In this document: piece after piece, positions 1 to 12,010 of the stretch
How positions within the stretch are numbered: the stretch's first letter is position 1
Layout: each line of letters begins with the position of its first letter
Assembly (NCBI RefSeq): GCF_050947335.1
Contig: NC_134989.1
Coordinates: forward strand, 4,271,501 to 4,335,500
Direction: 5' to 3'
DNA: 64,000 nucleotides
From: Megachile rotundata
Lineage: Eukaryota > Arthropoda > Insecta > Hymenoptera > Megachilidae
Notes under the pieces: generated by a model
The model's database searches: none
Seen by the model: only the letters and a program-made list of their open reading frames with translations
Told to the model about the DNA's origin: nothing
Made by a program: the position numbers and the translations under genes

Positions 1-330
1 AACTCTTGAATTTTCAAAGTTTAGATTTCTAAATCTCCTGAATCTTCAAATTTCCAATTTTACGAATTTCCTTCGCCTTAAGTTTCGAAACTCCCGAATT
101 TACAAAGTTTAAATGTCCTAAACTCCTATATTTCCAAATGTCTGACTTTACAAATTTCCAGCACCTTAAGTTCATAAACTCCCGAATTATCAAATTTCAT
201 TTTACCAAATATTCAATACCTAAAATTTTTAAATCTTAAAATATCCAAACTCCAAATATTGAAAATTTAGAAATTTCCAAATTCATAATTTTCTCAAGTT
301 CCACAGATTTCCAAATAACTTAAATTTTAA
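1..330. repeat. Degenerate 8-bp tandem repeat, C-type strand
   Basis: Cut into consecutive 8-mers from base 1, the sequence stays in phase for well over 200 bases: AACTCTTG, AATTTTCA, AAGTTTAG, ATTTCTAA, ATCTCCTG, AATCTTCA, AATTTCCA. The consensus is close to AATTTCCA, with pyrimidines and A/T tracts in fixed positions. It is an old, point-mutated microsatellite with no reading frame of interest. The block probably continues left of the window. Confidence 0.75.
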
Positions 331-1290
331 TTAAAGTTCCATTATGTAGCCATCACTTCATTAACTATTGCACAAGCTCTACCTGTTTGAGTATCTCAAT
401 ATCAAATTTTTATTTCATTTTATTAATATTAAGATACATACAATTTTATTTCCGTGAAGTACTTTAAGATTATTTTGTGGAAGGAATTTACCATATTCTC
501 AGGTAACAATTATTTTGCCCATTACTTTTAGTAATCTGACTTATCCTATCTCTTTTCGTGCACTGTTTGCGTTGAAATTTCAATTAAAAACAGCTCTACT
601 GTGTACGTTGGTTGTAATAATTAGAAAATTAAATTGGATAGAAATGTTTGCACAAAATTACCACCATATTTTGTTGAAAAAGAATCTGATTCTACTACAT
701 CTGTTGTTTGTCTACAAACTACTGAAACTAATTAATTTCCCCCGAGAAAATAGTCTGGAGAGGATCTCCTTATCGTTGCTATTTTACCTTTTACGTAATT
801 TCGATTTTCAAATCGTTGTGGGTGAATTCGGTGATGATCTCTTTTATTCTTAACCTTTTGTTACATGAGTCTCTCAGATTAATCACAAAACACATTTTTG
901 AACTCTTACAAGTAAGTTATATCAATAAAAATATATGTAATTATAAATAACTGCTTTCTACCGAGTAAATGTATTCGAAGATAGATGTAATATTGAAAAT
1001 TTACATTTCGAAAAGACACAAGAAATTTGAATTATGAAAGGAAAGATCTTACTTTATTTTTATTTCCGAAACATTTATATATGTTGAGATAAATTGTCTG
1101 GTATCTTCGCGACCTAAGGGTGAGAAACTCAGGCAAAATCAAACTGCGAAACACACTATCAAAAAGAAACTTTTATTTCGCGTAGAAGAGACACGATAGA
1201 GGAAACAAAAAAATATTAATTTAAAAAAGAAAAACGCAACATGGATGATTGAAGCGCGAAAACCAAATAGCCTCAACAGTATATTTAATT
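331..1290. other. AT-rich sequence, no gene seen
   Basis: Unstructured AT-rich DNA. An open frame of 112 codons at 515-853 (+) is rich in L, F, I and N as expected from AT-rich noncoding DNA, shows no domain and has no clear splice context, so I do not call it a gene. Confidence 0.6.
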
Positions 1291-1670
1291 TCATTTTCAT
1301 TTTATAAATTTTCGTGTCATTTTTTTTACTTTAATTTTATACATTTTTGTATATTTTTCTCTATTTTCATTTTATAAACGTTTATATATTTTCCTTCATT
1401 TCTAGTTTTTATATATCCGTATATTTTATTTCATTTTTATATTATAAATTGTCGTGTAATTTTCCATATTTTTACTTTGTTCACTTTTGCACATTTTCTT
1501 TTATATTTATTTTTTAAACACTTACATATTTTGTTTTATTTTATAAATCCATACACTTATTTCTTCGTTTTTATTTTCTGAATATTTGTGCATTTTGTTT
1601 TATATTTATTTTATAAGTTTTTATGTATTTTATTTTTATTTATTTTTATTTTATAAATTTTTAGCATTTA
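1291..1670. repeat. Degenerate 35-bp T-rich minisatellite, about 11 units
   Basis: Units begin with ATTTTTATTTTATAAA-like sequence, continue with a TTTGTATATTTT-like core and end in a C/T tail. Consecutive units between about 1361 and 1540 each count to exactly 35 bases; later units are 30, 34 and 36. Divergence between units is high, so this is an old array. No coding potential. Confidence 0.65.
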
Positions 1671-1680
1671 CTTTTAATGT

Positions 1681-2724
1681 TATTGTCCAACATATGAAAC
1701 TCTATTCATAGCTTTAATTCTATGTGCATGAATATCTTTACTTCATATACTAGTAATATATGCAATTTTGTAGTCTAAGGCCATAATTGACTTAGGTTGA
1801 GCAGTTTAAGATTTAATATAATTTTCATGGCATTCAAGATCTTCACATTTAATTAGAAACCATTATAATACAAAATATAAAATTTTCTATTTTTATTTTC
1901 TCTTTAAACTCAATATATAAAATACAAGTCTTAATTTTTATCTGTTGTATCTAAAACATCTTGAAAAAACAAAAATTATAAACTTACCGTTCACAAAAAT
2001 TTTGCTACAATTGTTCTGAAACACTAAAAAATTTAAATGGGGAACAAAATTAAGTCAATACTATCATGTTATTTACAAGTAAAGAATAAAAATAAGCATA
2101 TTATTATTTTAATGCTATATTAAACTGTATAGTTTAAACTATATATTCAATACTATATTGTCCAACATTGCACACTTATTTTCAAATTAAAAATGAAGTT
2201 GAAAAATATATAAACAAATAAAGAAGCACAAATTAATATATGTATAACATTAATTTTTTATTTTTATCAATACCAACACAGATTTCAGGAAAATCACCTT
2301 AACAAATTAACTTAAGAAGAAAATTTGTAAAACAATAATTTGATCGCTTACAAATTACTATTTCGGTTGGACCAAAATCAGGCAAATATTTCCGATCTGC
2401 TTTTATCTACGTCCATCTTATTCAGAGTTCGCCCTGATTTATCAATTTTTGTGGCGAGCATCATACTTTCGGCCAGACGAATCTTCCTTTATCGTAGGGA
2501 ATAGGTGCTGGTCGATTTTCCGAAGGGTAGTCAGGATCCGGCTGAAAAATGGCCGCTAGCTCCAGAGATCGTCAAGTGCCATTAGGCTCGACGTCGATAG
2601 GTTACATTTTTAATTTCCTCGTTCGACCGTTCTGACGGGATATCGATAATGGTTATCGTGTTGGTCGAAATATCGTCGTCTGGATCAGTTGCATTCACTT
2701 GCAGACTCGATAGGTACATTTATA
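1681..2724. other. AT-rich sequence ending in a GC-richer islet
   Basis: 1681-2340 is plain AT-rich DNA. From about 2370 to 2715 the base composition rises, with many CpG and ATCGATA-like motifs, but no open frame, domain or RNA gene is recognisable. Confidence 0.5.
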
Positions 2725-3280
2725 CTGGGTGTCCCGAACGTTACTAAATGTCCAATAATTTTATCACATACTTGACAGACGATTCTGAAACAGAAAATTT
2801 CAATGTAATTAAAGAAATGTACATTAATATAATATTTGTACCCTTTCGATCAGAAATTATATGTTTTTGGAAAAAAATGATAGCTTCGCTTAACAGTTCT
2901 TTTAATTTAATTATGATTTTTCGGTTGTATAAAATATATTTGAGATATTAGATAGTAATGAAATCTATGGTGGTAACAGCATGAGTATCTTGACATTTTT
3001 AAATTGTCGACAATTCGTCAAAACCAGGCGGAAGATTTCTTCGTATCTGATAATTATACTTTCTCTACACAAATCAGATTTCCCCAAGTTGACTGTATTT
3101 TTGATTACACAGAATTGTATCTAATCCTAATTATACTGTACCTTCAAATGAAAATCAGCAATTATCAAATTTGCTGTAGCAGGTTAATTCGTTTAAGAGA
3201 ATATATATACTAAAGTTTTTCAGCAATTATTTATGGAATGCAGTGTCAGAAAATTGAAATTTTTTTTAAAGAATACCCAG
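2725..3280. mobile_element. Putative non-autonomous TA-flanked DNA transposon
   Basis: The left end reads TA then CTGGGTGTCCCGAACG. The right end read inward on the other strand is CTGGGTATTCTTT after TA (3281-3282). Inverted ends starting CTGGGT next to a TA dinucleotide fit a small Tc1/mariner-type derivative of 556 bp. The inverted match is short (about 8 of the first 10 bases), so the boundary call is tentative. The interior has only short open frames (2748-2951 and 3004-3213, +) with no recognisable transposase. Confidence 0.45.
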
Positions 3281-4617
3281 TATCGAGACATGACACGAGA
3301 TCGAGATTAATGAACGTACACGTGAGAAAGTCTTGAGGGGATTCGTAGCTCAGCTCGAGGCTATCACGAATTTATCGCGAAAATAAAGCCACCGGGAAAT
3401 TAAATCGATATCGTTCTCGATAACGACACAGAGCCGTTGACAGTCAGCCGGGAAAACGCTGATTCGTCTGTTTCGTCGTTGAGAAAGGTGTGGAGTTAGG
3501 TACACAAACTTATACTACCCGTGGCATTTTGTAGTGGTAGATGTTTTATGGAGGTTGATAGGATAAGAGGATTCGTTTCAAGATACACAGCTTCTATTCG
3601 AGCCTGTCGGTTTACTAATTCCTTTAAATTTATTGTTTATTCTCGACTTTTTTATCTAAGAGGATGATTTTGCGATCTGGTACCAAACGTTAGGACGTGA
3701 TTTACTTTCGAGCTACGGTGTTTATACGCGAACTAGTAAAGTCTGGCGCACATTAAACGCTACTACGAGTGTCTGGTAAGTTAGCTCTCGGATATAGCAC
3801 GGATCTTATTGTTACGCGTGTCAACTCAACAGACGCACACAGTTTATAATTTACAATGAAAATTATGGTAATGATGGTGTTCGCGCCTGAATGTTCGGTT
3901 AAAAATGACGAGTGAGGTAGGAGAGGTGATATTAACAATTACAAAGTGGACTGTATAAACCTTTACTGTTTAACTTGGACGCGTGACTTATTAAGAGACT
4001 GTCCCTTCGAAAATACAAGTTTGAATCATCAATGTCCGACGGTCGGAACACTAAGCAGTCCCTGTGGCTAATGAGAAATTTCTGTCGCTTTTGACGAAAA
4101 TCAGAAAGAAGGTAAACCCCTGACGGTTCCCCTTCCAGAGGTGTTAGACATTTTTGGCGTTCAAAGTGGTTTAGTTCACATGGTTTACAACATTGCTGAT
4201 TTCGACCCGAGTCAACCCTGGTCCCAACGAAGGGCTGACGGTCCTGCCATAAATAAACTATTATTTATAGGCCCCTAATAAGTTTTCAACAGATGAAACG
4301 ATGATAATGTGTTCTCAAAGTAATTGAAAATTTGATAATTTGGTATTAATATCGATTCCATCAGTAACTGTAACATGTGTCACGAGTGTAACACAATGTG
4401 ATGTAACGAAAGATCAACCCCTGATCATACTTTGACGAATCTGACTCGTAACGCAGTCACAGTTCAAATGGAATAAATCTTGTTCAAATTTTTAATACGC
4501 TTCAATTTGAAGGTCAAGTTCAATTATAATTTCCATAGTTAAAGATTATTGATTACAAAATTTATATAACATTGTATTCTTTTTGGTTTCAATTATAGTA
4601 GTGAATAGTATTATCGA
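3281..4617. other. Mixed islet and AT-rich sequence, nothing identified
   Basis: 3281-3500 and 4000-4270 are GC-richer islets; the rest is AT-rich. The islet at 4000-4270 has the feel of retrotransposon-derived DNA (short CCCCTGACGG-type runs), but no ends, primer-binding site or frame could be established. A 61-codon frame at 3753-3938 (-) is not convincing. Confidence 0.4.
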
Positions 4618-4995
4618 ATACAAAACTGACACACTTTATCCTTCTTAATCGTAGTTGACGGTTAGTCCTAACTGACGCATCTGGCAAGTTAGTGCTGGCT
4701 GACGTGTCGCTGAACACAAAATCGACATGCAACTTAATCTTCCTTTATTTATTTTAATATTGCCACTGACAGTGAATGCTAACTGACGCATCTGACAAGT
4801 TACGTTAACTGCCGTATCCTTGAATACAAAATTGACATAAAGTTTGATCCTTTTTTACTTGTATTAATATTGTAGCTGATGCTTAATGCTAACTGACGCA
4901 TCTTGCAAATTAGTGCTTCTTGCTGACCACAAAATTGACATAAAGTGTCGATGTTAATATTGTAGTTAACAGTTAGTGATGACGGCGCACGTGAC
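4618..4995. repeat. Tandem repeat, about 110-bp unit, 3.5 diverged copies
   Basis: The landmark CTAACTGACGCA starts at 4668, 4779 and 4889, giving spacings of 111 and 110 bp. A second landmark, ACAAAAYTGACAT-like, recurs at about 4619, 4713, 4824 and 4927. Units differ by many substitutions. No coding frame runs through the array. Confidence 0.7.
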
Positions 4996-5739
4996 AAATA
5001 AATTCTACAACAAAGAGTATCAAAAGTGTCACGATAAAGTGTGTTTGCGATGCAATCGTTTTAACTTACGATGGCAGATTACCGCAATCCGGGTAATCAG
5101 AAAGAAAAATACAATCGCTGGGGCGAGGGGTTGCAAAAACCGGCTGGTGTCGCAAATTATCCTCGAAAACGAAGCAGTAGTGTGGCGAGGAGATAAAAAG
5201 AAATCCCGATAGCACGGTATCCTTTCTAGCGGGTGCTGTTGTCCGCTTCAAAAAGTCGGGACCGGTCACAATGGGCCGCGAGTGTTGTCGCAGTTGCTGC
5301 GCCAGCAATAAACGGTGCATCAGCCGTGCCGGTACAACAGATAACAAGCTCCATTGCAACGAAAGGGGGACCTGAATCCCGATTGCGATGCACCTGCACA
5401 CACAAACACACGCGTACATGCAAACATACCTTGTACAGATAGATTCTTGTGCGCAGGCTTGCGGATAAACGCTTACGGAGCCGGCTATACCGACAGATCT
5501 GGGATCTGGTATGTCCAACGGTGTATTGTTGATTGTGGGCAACGATCGGAAATGAACCTATCATTCGGCGGGCAAGAGGAATCCGCGTTTGGCCCTGACG
5601 TACACCATATCTCCGATAGAAATCCACCTATCTCCTTCCTTTGTTCTTCGCTCTATTTACGCTCAAGTAGTACAGTCAACAGCAAATCTGACTTTTCTAG
5701 GAAAATATGACATCTGAGAGGAAATATGAATCTCACCCG
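4996..5739. other. CpG-containing stop-poor islet, no gene assigned
   Basis: The GC content is clearly higher than in the flanks and CpG is frequent. Open frames exist on both strands at once (5066-5542 -, 5226-5627 -, 5354-5710 +), which reflects scarcity of AT-rich stop codons rather than coding. None shows a domain; the minus-strand frame is C/V/R-rich with a run from a CA-rich microsatellite near 5395-5420. An unannotated exon or a conserved regulatory island remains possible. Confidence 0.45.
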
Positions 5740-6285
5740 TTGATTTTAAGGGACTTTTTAAGATTTACAAAGTTAGGTTTTTATGAATATATGAATTTAG
5801 GGATTTGGCGATTTTAGAATTTGGATAAATAGGAAGTTAGAGAACTTGGTTGGTGACTTTGGGATTCAGAGATTTATACATGTGAATGTGAAGACCTGAT
5901 TTTAATAATTGTGGGGATTTAATAATTTGAGAATCGAAACATTGGGGTGTGGGTTTGTAGAGATTTTGTGATGTAGCAATTTTACAACCTAGAAATTTTG
6001 GAATCTACGAATTTGGAGATGAGGAAATCTGGATGTTTGAATATTTGATTATTTAACAATTATAGTATCTAGAAATTTGGGGGGTTTAGGATTTTCAGAT
6101 GTATGAATATGAAAATCTGGAAATTTGGGGATAAAGCAATTTAGAATCTATGAATTTGAGAGCGTAAGGATTTAAAAGTATTGTAATTTGAAAGTTTTGA
6201 TATTTAAAAATCTAGGAATTTGGGAATCTACAAATTTCAAAATGAAATTTCAAAATTTGAGAATTTGGACATTTGACCTAAATAA
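5740..6285. repeat. Degenerate 8-bp tandem repeat, G-type strand
   Basis: Repetitive RRATTTRR-like octamers (for example GAATTTGG, GGATTTAG, GAATCTAG) fill the block. The G-rich strand is the plus strand here, opposite to the block at 1-330. Confidence 0.7.
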
Positions 6286-6481
6286 CTTTTCCTTATGACA
6301 TAATTATCGACATTGTTTATTACGTAATTATTAACAAAAAATTATTTTGAAAAATATTAATCTAAAGTAACCTAACCCAACATAGCATGTTTTGTAATTC
6401 ATGATATTCATTCTCTGATATTGATTAGATTAGAATAGCATTCCGGTTACAGGATCTGAAATTCAAAATGTTTGAAACCTG

Positions 6482-8282
6482 TGTAACGTCCCTGGGGAAA
6501 CCTTTCTTTTTCTACCGGCATCATTACGGCAATCTTCTATCCACCGATTAGAATACCCAATTATCGACAGTAGGTCACGTATCGATTATCGATCCTATTA
6601 GATTCGACAGTTGGTAACCAATATATATATATTGTCATTTAAATTAATTATCTCATAATTTTGATTTAGAGTAGGTAATATTTTCTGTAAAAATAATTGA
6701 ACATTAAGTTAGAACGATTAGAACAAGATAATGTATTATTTTATTTTATTTTTCTAATAAATAGTTTTGTATAAGAAATTTCCGTTACGCTATGATGTGC
6801 CTACGTGCTGCGATACTCGCCCGAAATCCTTGAGACCAGCGCTAATCCTAGAAAAGGATGGAAACACTATTTCTATTTACGGCATTATCAGACATTAAAT
6901 TAATTAATTAGCTAAATCAATTTATATACGTAAAATCATCCAGTACTAAACTATTCATGGCCGGAACCAAAATTATTTCCTTCAATTAAAAAGCTGTAAA
7001 TCGGAATAGATTCGGCTCTCGTAGAATTCGTGTGCAGTTGATTAGAAAAGGACAGAAAATATATTTTTCGCTAAAACACCGTTATACTATTCTTTTAATA
7101 TCGAACTGTTAGTCAGAAATTAAAGAGCGACATTTAAAATATAATTAAATCATTCAATTTTATAATTAATGTATAATAACAAATTTATATGAAAATTTAG
7201 ATATTCTCACGTCACGGAAATTCCAGGAATTCGGTGAACCTGCGAGTATAAAAGGGCAAGCGAAACCCGTCTACAAGCAGAACAGTTTTCGCAATCGAGC
7301 TAGTCACAAGTCTCTTTGATAAGAATAACTAGGAACAATTTTCGCTGTACGAACCGAATAGATTCTAAGTTCTCGATTGGCAAGCGGGCATATGCCATTT
7401 GGATACTTGATCGCTGGGTTGTTTAGCAGCTAGTGAACAACGGGCTCCCCAATTAAGCGATCTGGTTTTGGGTGTCAGTGTGCGCTCTGACAAAAAGGGT
7501 CATGGACATTTAGTTGTCGAGTCAAATTATAACAGTAATTGTTCCGAAGAAGTAATTCCTTAGATTCAGATAAATTTTGATCATTTGAGTTAATAAAGAA
7601 TACTGTTCTCGCTCTAGCGTAATTTTCGTAGTCGACTACACCGCGTTAGATTTTGCGAAAGCGTATTTAGGTACTCTTATTGTTAGAGAATCACACTTAG
7701 GTCGGATTCCTCGCAGCGGTAGACTATAAAGCGCTAATATTAATTAATATCGTCAAAGAACATTTATACAAATCAATCGTACAAATCGAGATCAATTTTG
7801 TCATTGCTATAGCTTCAAATTGCGAGAATCAAATACGTATATTAAGAATACCAAAGTTAACATTACGAAAGCGAAGTTGGCTTTATCAGAGATCAGATTC
7901 AGATACAATCCAATATAAAGTACTAACCAGCGAGTTTCATATCGTTAAATTCACGATTATCTATTACATATTGTTTAACTTGTTAAATTCTATTATTTCT
8001 ATTATTATCGTTAGATCAAGATCTATTTAGTCTCTTTATTCTAATTAATCATTTATAATTTATATACTTTTCTTTATTTTGTTGTTTGTTAGTTTATTTC
8101 TTATCGTTTATTGAATAAATCTAATTGTTAAAAGATATTGACCTGTGGATTTCACTCCTTAACCGCACACCACACGAATCCCACAATCTTTATTTGCAAA
8201 ATCGAGTCGTTTAGGGGTAAAAGCCGCTCTTTACCTTTTTAGCGCTTGTAACAAACTGAACTTAGGTTCCAGGGTCGTTACA
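6482..8282. mobile_element. Solo LTR of an LTR retrotransposon
   Basis: The block starts TGTAACGTCCCTGG and ends CCAGGGTCGTTACA. The ends are 14-bp inverted repeats with one mismatch and begin TG and end CA, as LTRs do. It is flanked by the 4-bp direct repeat CCTG (6478-6481 and 8283-8286), a target duplication of the length used by Ty3/gypsy and BEL/Pao integrases. Inside, in plus orientation, lie a TATA box at 7247-7254 and AATAAA signals near 7593 and 8114. No internal retroelement sequence or second LTR is adjacent, so the 1801-bp unit is best explained by LTR-LTR recombination. Which superfamily it belongs to cannot be told without the internal region. Confidence 0.75.
7247..7254 (+). 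promoter_or_regulatory. TATA box of the solo LTR
   Basis: TATAAAAG preceded by GCGAG and followed about 25-30 bases later by a CAGAACAGTTTTCGC stretch that could hold the start site. It would divide the LTR into about 0.8 kb of U3 and about 1 kb of R-U5. Activity is not known. Confidence 0.55.
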
Positions 8283-9186
8283 CCTGTACTCACTTGTTAT
8301 ACACCCTCTCCTCCTTTTAATAGACACCAATACTAAACTGCTGCCAAAATCACCAAATTTTTCGTTGTCAGATAACATACACATTTTTTATAGGTAATAA
8401 CTTTTTAACGAGTGACGATTAAGTTGTAGGGAAAACGTGTCTTTAATAATATATGTCACGGTCAAGGTCATTAAAGCTGATTACCTTTGTCTTATTATTT
8501 ACCTATTCTTATACAAACCCTTATGTTATACCAGAGTGTACATCTCGACCATGTCTGGCCTTTGATCGACTTTATTCACTTGCGCGACGTGTCGTCGATG
8601 GGATTCTTGCGTCCTGTTGCGAGCTGTCATTTGGAAATAGCCTCGCAAATAGCACAATCTTTTTTTGCCTTGAAAATTGAAGAATGATGGAAGATTGTTT
8701 TCAGACAATTCACTAGAGAAATGGTTCTACGTGATTTTCTTAGAGATCCAGGAAGGACGAATTGGTTTCATAGGAGATAAGTAGTATTGCACGGTGATAC
8801 AGTATTGGGCAGATGTAGTGCTCGCTGAAAATTTTACGGGTATCTTATATACGACGTGTGCTGTAATAGCATTCGAATATATGAAATTTTCAAGTTTTTC
8901 TATGTAGTAATTTAGGAACTTTTAAAGCTAGAAATTTAAAAATATACATTAATTTAGATGTGGAAATATAGATGATTCAAATTTTCAAGCTATCGTTTTT
9001 CATTTAGAAAAGAAATGTTTCTGTAAACATGTCAGTAAACATGAGTAGAAATATTATTAAAATCATTCAAAGTCTTTATAAATAACACATATTAATATAT
9101 TTTTAAAAATAATAATTGAATGAACACAAAATTTCTCTTAATTTTCATACTAGAACTATGCAGAATCTTAACACTTATTTATTTAA
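8283..9186. other. No gene seen; short octamer patch
   Basis: A GC-richer patch at 8450-8710 is open in three frames: 8453-8680 (+), 8487-8687 (+) and 8526-8708 (-). The first of these begins with a hydrophobic stretch resembling a signal peptide, but its overlap with the other frames and its lack of any family signature argue against a gene. A short 8-bp-type repeat patch lies near 8880-8970. The rest is AT-rich. Confidence 0.4.
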
Positions 9187-9262
9187 TTATTAGACTCATA
9201 ATTTTAGCACTTTAATTAATCTAGTTATTAGACTAATAATTTTAACACTTTAACTAATCTAA
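9187..9262. repeat. Two-copy tandem repeat, 38-bp unit
   Basis: TTATTAGACT starts at 9187 and again at 9225, and the following 28 bases match closely (ATAATTTTARCACTTTAA core). Confidence 0.6.
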
Positions 9263-11459
9263 TAGTTATTTTACTAATCACTCCGTTCCTTATAAAATGA
9301 TATATAAGTGCTTCTATGTCCAAAATATTGGTTGTTTATTAGTCATTGTCTATATTATTCGATACTGCAATCGCAACAAACAAAAACAGACGCAATAAAA
9401 ATAATACTCCTGTCAAAGTAAATCAACAACGAACGTATAAACGCATAGAACAGTTTTATTCCCTATCTAGCCATGATATTGTCCATTTTCTAGTTTCTGA
9501 TTTCCATTCCGATGTTTTCGATACTTGCTCGATAACTTCGGAACAACAAGGGGCAAAGTAGCGTCGGTACGAGATAAAGGAAGTTCGATAGAACATTCTT
9601 ATCCATCCGAAGGCAGAATTGCTGGTCTCCGCCGGAGGCTACAGAGGGAAATAATAAACAAAAGTTTGCGTGAAAACTTTGGTTTTAAAATGATATTAGC
9701 CGGTGGGTATCGGGACTGGGATGCAGGTCTCGGTTCCGATGCACGGGTGCGAAGTAATGATAAACTTCCGAACAAGTCTCCACATCCACCGCTGTCTGCA
9801 AACCCCTTCTTCCTGTTGTTCTTCCATCCTTCTTCCGTTTCCAATCTTTTCCAGACCGTTTTCTCCGGCTTTTTGGATCACACGTCTCTGAGAATTGCAC
9901 TACTTGAACATTCTTCGATTTCACGATTCGAAAGATCTGACGTTTGATACAAACCTCTTTCTAACCTAATTTATATTTCGGGTGAAAGTAATGATCAACA
10001 TTAAAACTACTGATTTACAAGTTCTTTATTAAAACTTCGTTAATGATATTTTCTTGAAATCTAATTTTGATCGAAATAAAGGTATAGTTTGAATGTTAAT
10101 TTACGTTTTGTCGGTTGTTAATTTATTTTTCAATTTCGTTATTCATTTCAAATTGAATGTAAATTATACGCTGATAGGTTCAGTGTTAATTCTTTCCTTT
10201 AGGTTTATAATGATGTATTTTTTATTTTATTAAAGAGGGACACATATATTAGGTTTTCTAATTTTTCATTTTCAAACTTAATAACACATTCTGTGCAAGT
10301 AGAGCGCTATTTCATAATTTACATAATTTATTTCATATTTTTACGAAAATATGAAATGGTAACAGACTGCTTTATTATTCAATGTCACATACAGGGTGTT
10401 CCAGTTTTGTTCACATAACTTTACTGGTATATTCTATAAATAAAGTAAAAAAATGTATATGTATAAGAAGGCTCTTGTCAATTTTGTTACGTGTTGTCAA
10501 CAAAATTCTTAAATTTCATATTATTATATGATACATAATTTTTTATTTTTGTCTAATTAAAAGTAATAAATAAAATTTTTTGGCCTGATAGATTAACAAA
10601 CTAATACTTAGATACAGAATGAGTAAAAATTATTGAACTATGTCTACAAATTTAAATCTGTGTTAAACGTGGCTAATTATGTACACATTTTTTGATAAAA
10701 ATATATAAATTAAGCAAATTAATCTGAAACATTGTACAATATTTATTTTTTCTATTACAATCATTACATTTGCTCATTGTCAGTATTTTCTGCATTTTAA
10801 TATTTTTCCAGTGAATACACCACAAAGAATCACAAAAGCTTTTGTAAATGTGCAGCGTATGCATTTTTTCCCTATTTCACCGTATTTTCATTTTGCAAGC
10901 ATTCTCGAAATTTTTGTCCCTTCCCATAATTTCTTTTTACATTAATTTTCGCTTTTCATCTCTAATTTAGTCCCCGTAAATTGATTTCGAAATATTTTCA
11001 CTTTACGCTCTTCTGTTTCTGAATCTGTAAGAAAATCAGCGGATTTACAGGAACTGCGACCTTGCAAAATATCACCACCACTTTAGAACTTCTCACGCGC
11101 AGATGCAATGCTATAAATTCTTTTTATTTTCGTCCGGCAATGGCTCTCGTTTCTCCTTTTATTAAATCCTTTTCACATTCGTGCCGTCTCCTTAAAAATC
11201 GTTTCCTCGTCGGGCACGTGCAACACCTGGCAAACTATTTCTCTTTTTGGTGGTTCTTAGATCTTTTTTCGCATACGACCTAAATTACGCTCTCTTCGTA
11301 CAGCCTGCACGTGTTTTTCACCCTTTACGTCGTGGTTAAAATAATTTCTTTCGGTAAATTGCGTTCTTAATCAATCTTCATTTACTTCTCTGCATTATAT
11401 TTGCTTAGGTTTCAATTCTTATTCATGCATTCACTAATTACGTATATGTATTTCAAATT
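9263..11459. other. Islet and AT-rich sequence, no gene assigned
   Basis: 9490-9950 is a CpG-containing, stop-poor islet with overlapping open frames on both strands (9525-9947 +, 140 codons; 9599-9844 -; 9685-9924 -). None shows a domain. At 10392-10406 the sequence ACAGGGTGTTCCAG resembles the end of a TA-flanked DNA transposon, but no partner end was found. A second weak islet lies at 11060-11340. The rest is AT-rich. Confidence 0.4.
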
Positions 11460-12010
11460 TTAATAATATACAATAACATACAGTAATATGGAATTATATA
11501 GATTTCTAATACTCCAAATTTCAAATACCAAGTTCCCTAATATTTTCATTCTAAATGTTTTAGAACCTAAATACTAAAATTAACATATTCGCAAATTTTC
11601 AAATTCCCTAATTAACAAATCTCTAATTCCCGAAATTTCTAAATCCATAAATTCCCAATTTTTCTAATAAATTAATTAAAAAATCCCTACATTTTTGAAA
11701 AGTTAAACTTTGAAAGTCATGAATTCAGAAGTATCAAATCTCCCAAATTCTAAATTCCACAAATTTCAAATTTTCCAAAATCCAAATTTCATAGATCCAA
11801 AAATTCTCTAGGCTACAAATTCATCAAATAACAAACTTTTCACATCTCAAGTTCCAAAATTCCCAAATTCTTCAAATTTCGAATTTCCTAAATTCCAAAT
11901 CCCTCAAATTCCAAACTTCAAATTTCCCAAACCCCAGATTCCTCAAATCTGGAATTCTCCAAATCTCAAATTCCTCAAACCTCAAATTCCCCACATCACA
12001 AATTGAAAAA
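11460..12010. repeat. Degenerate 8-bp tandem repeat, C-type strand
   Basis: Runs such as CAAATTCC, TCAAACCT, CAAATTCC and CCACATCA keep an 8-base phase, most cleanly from about 11880 to 12005. The C-rich strand is the plus strand. Confidence 0.75.

Noticed and set aside
5066..5710. Frames of 158, 133 and 118 codons on both strands
   Set aside because: They overlap each other in a stop-poor GC-richer islet, show no domain, and include a CA-repeat-encoded cysteine/valine run.
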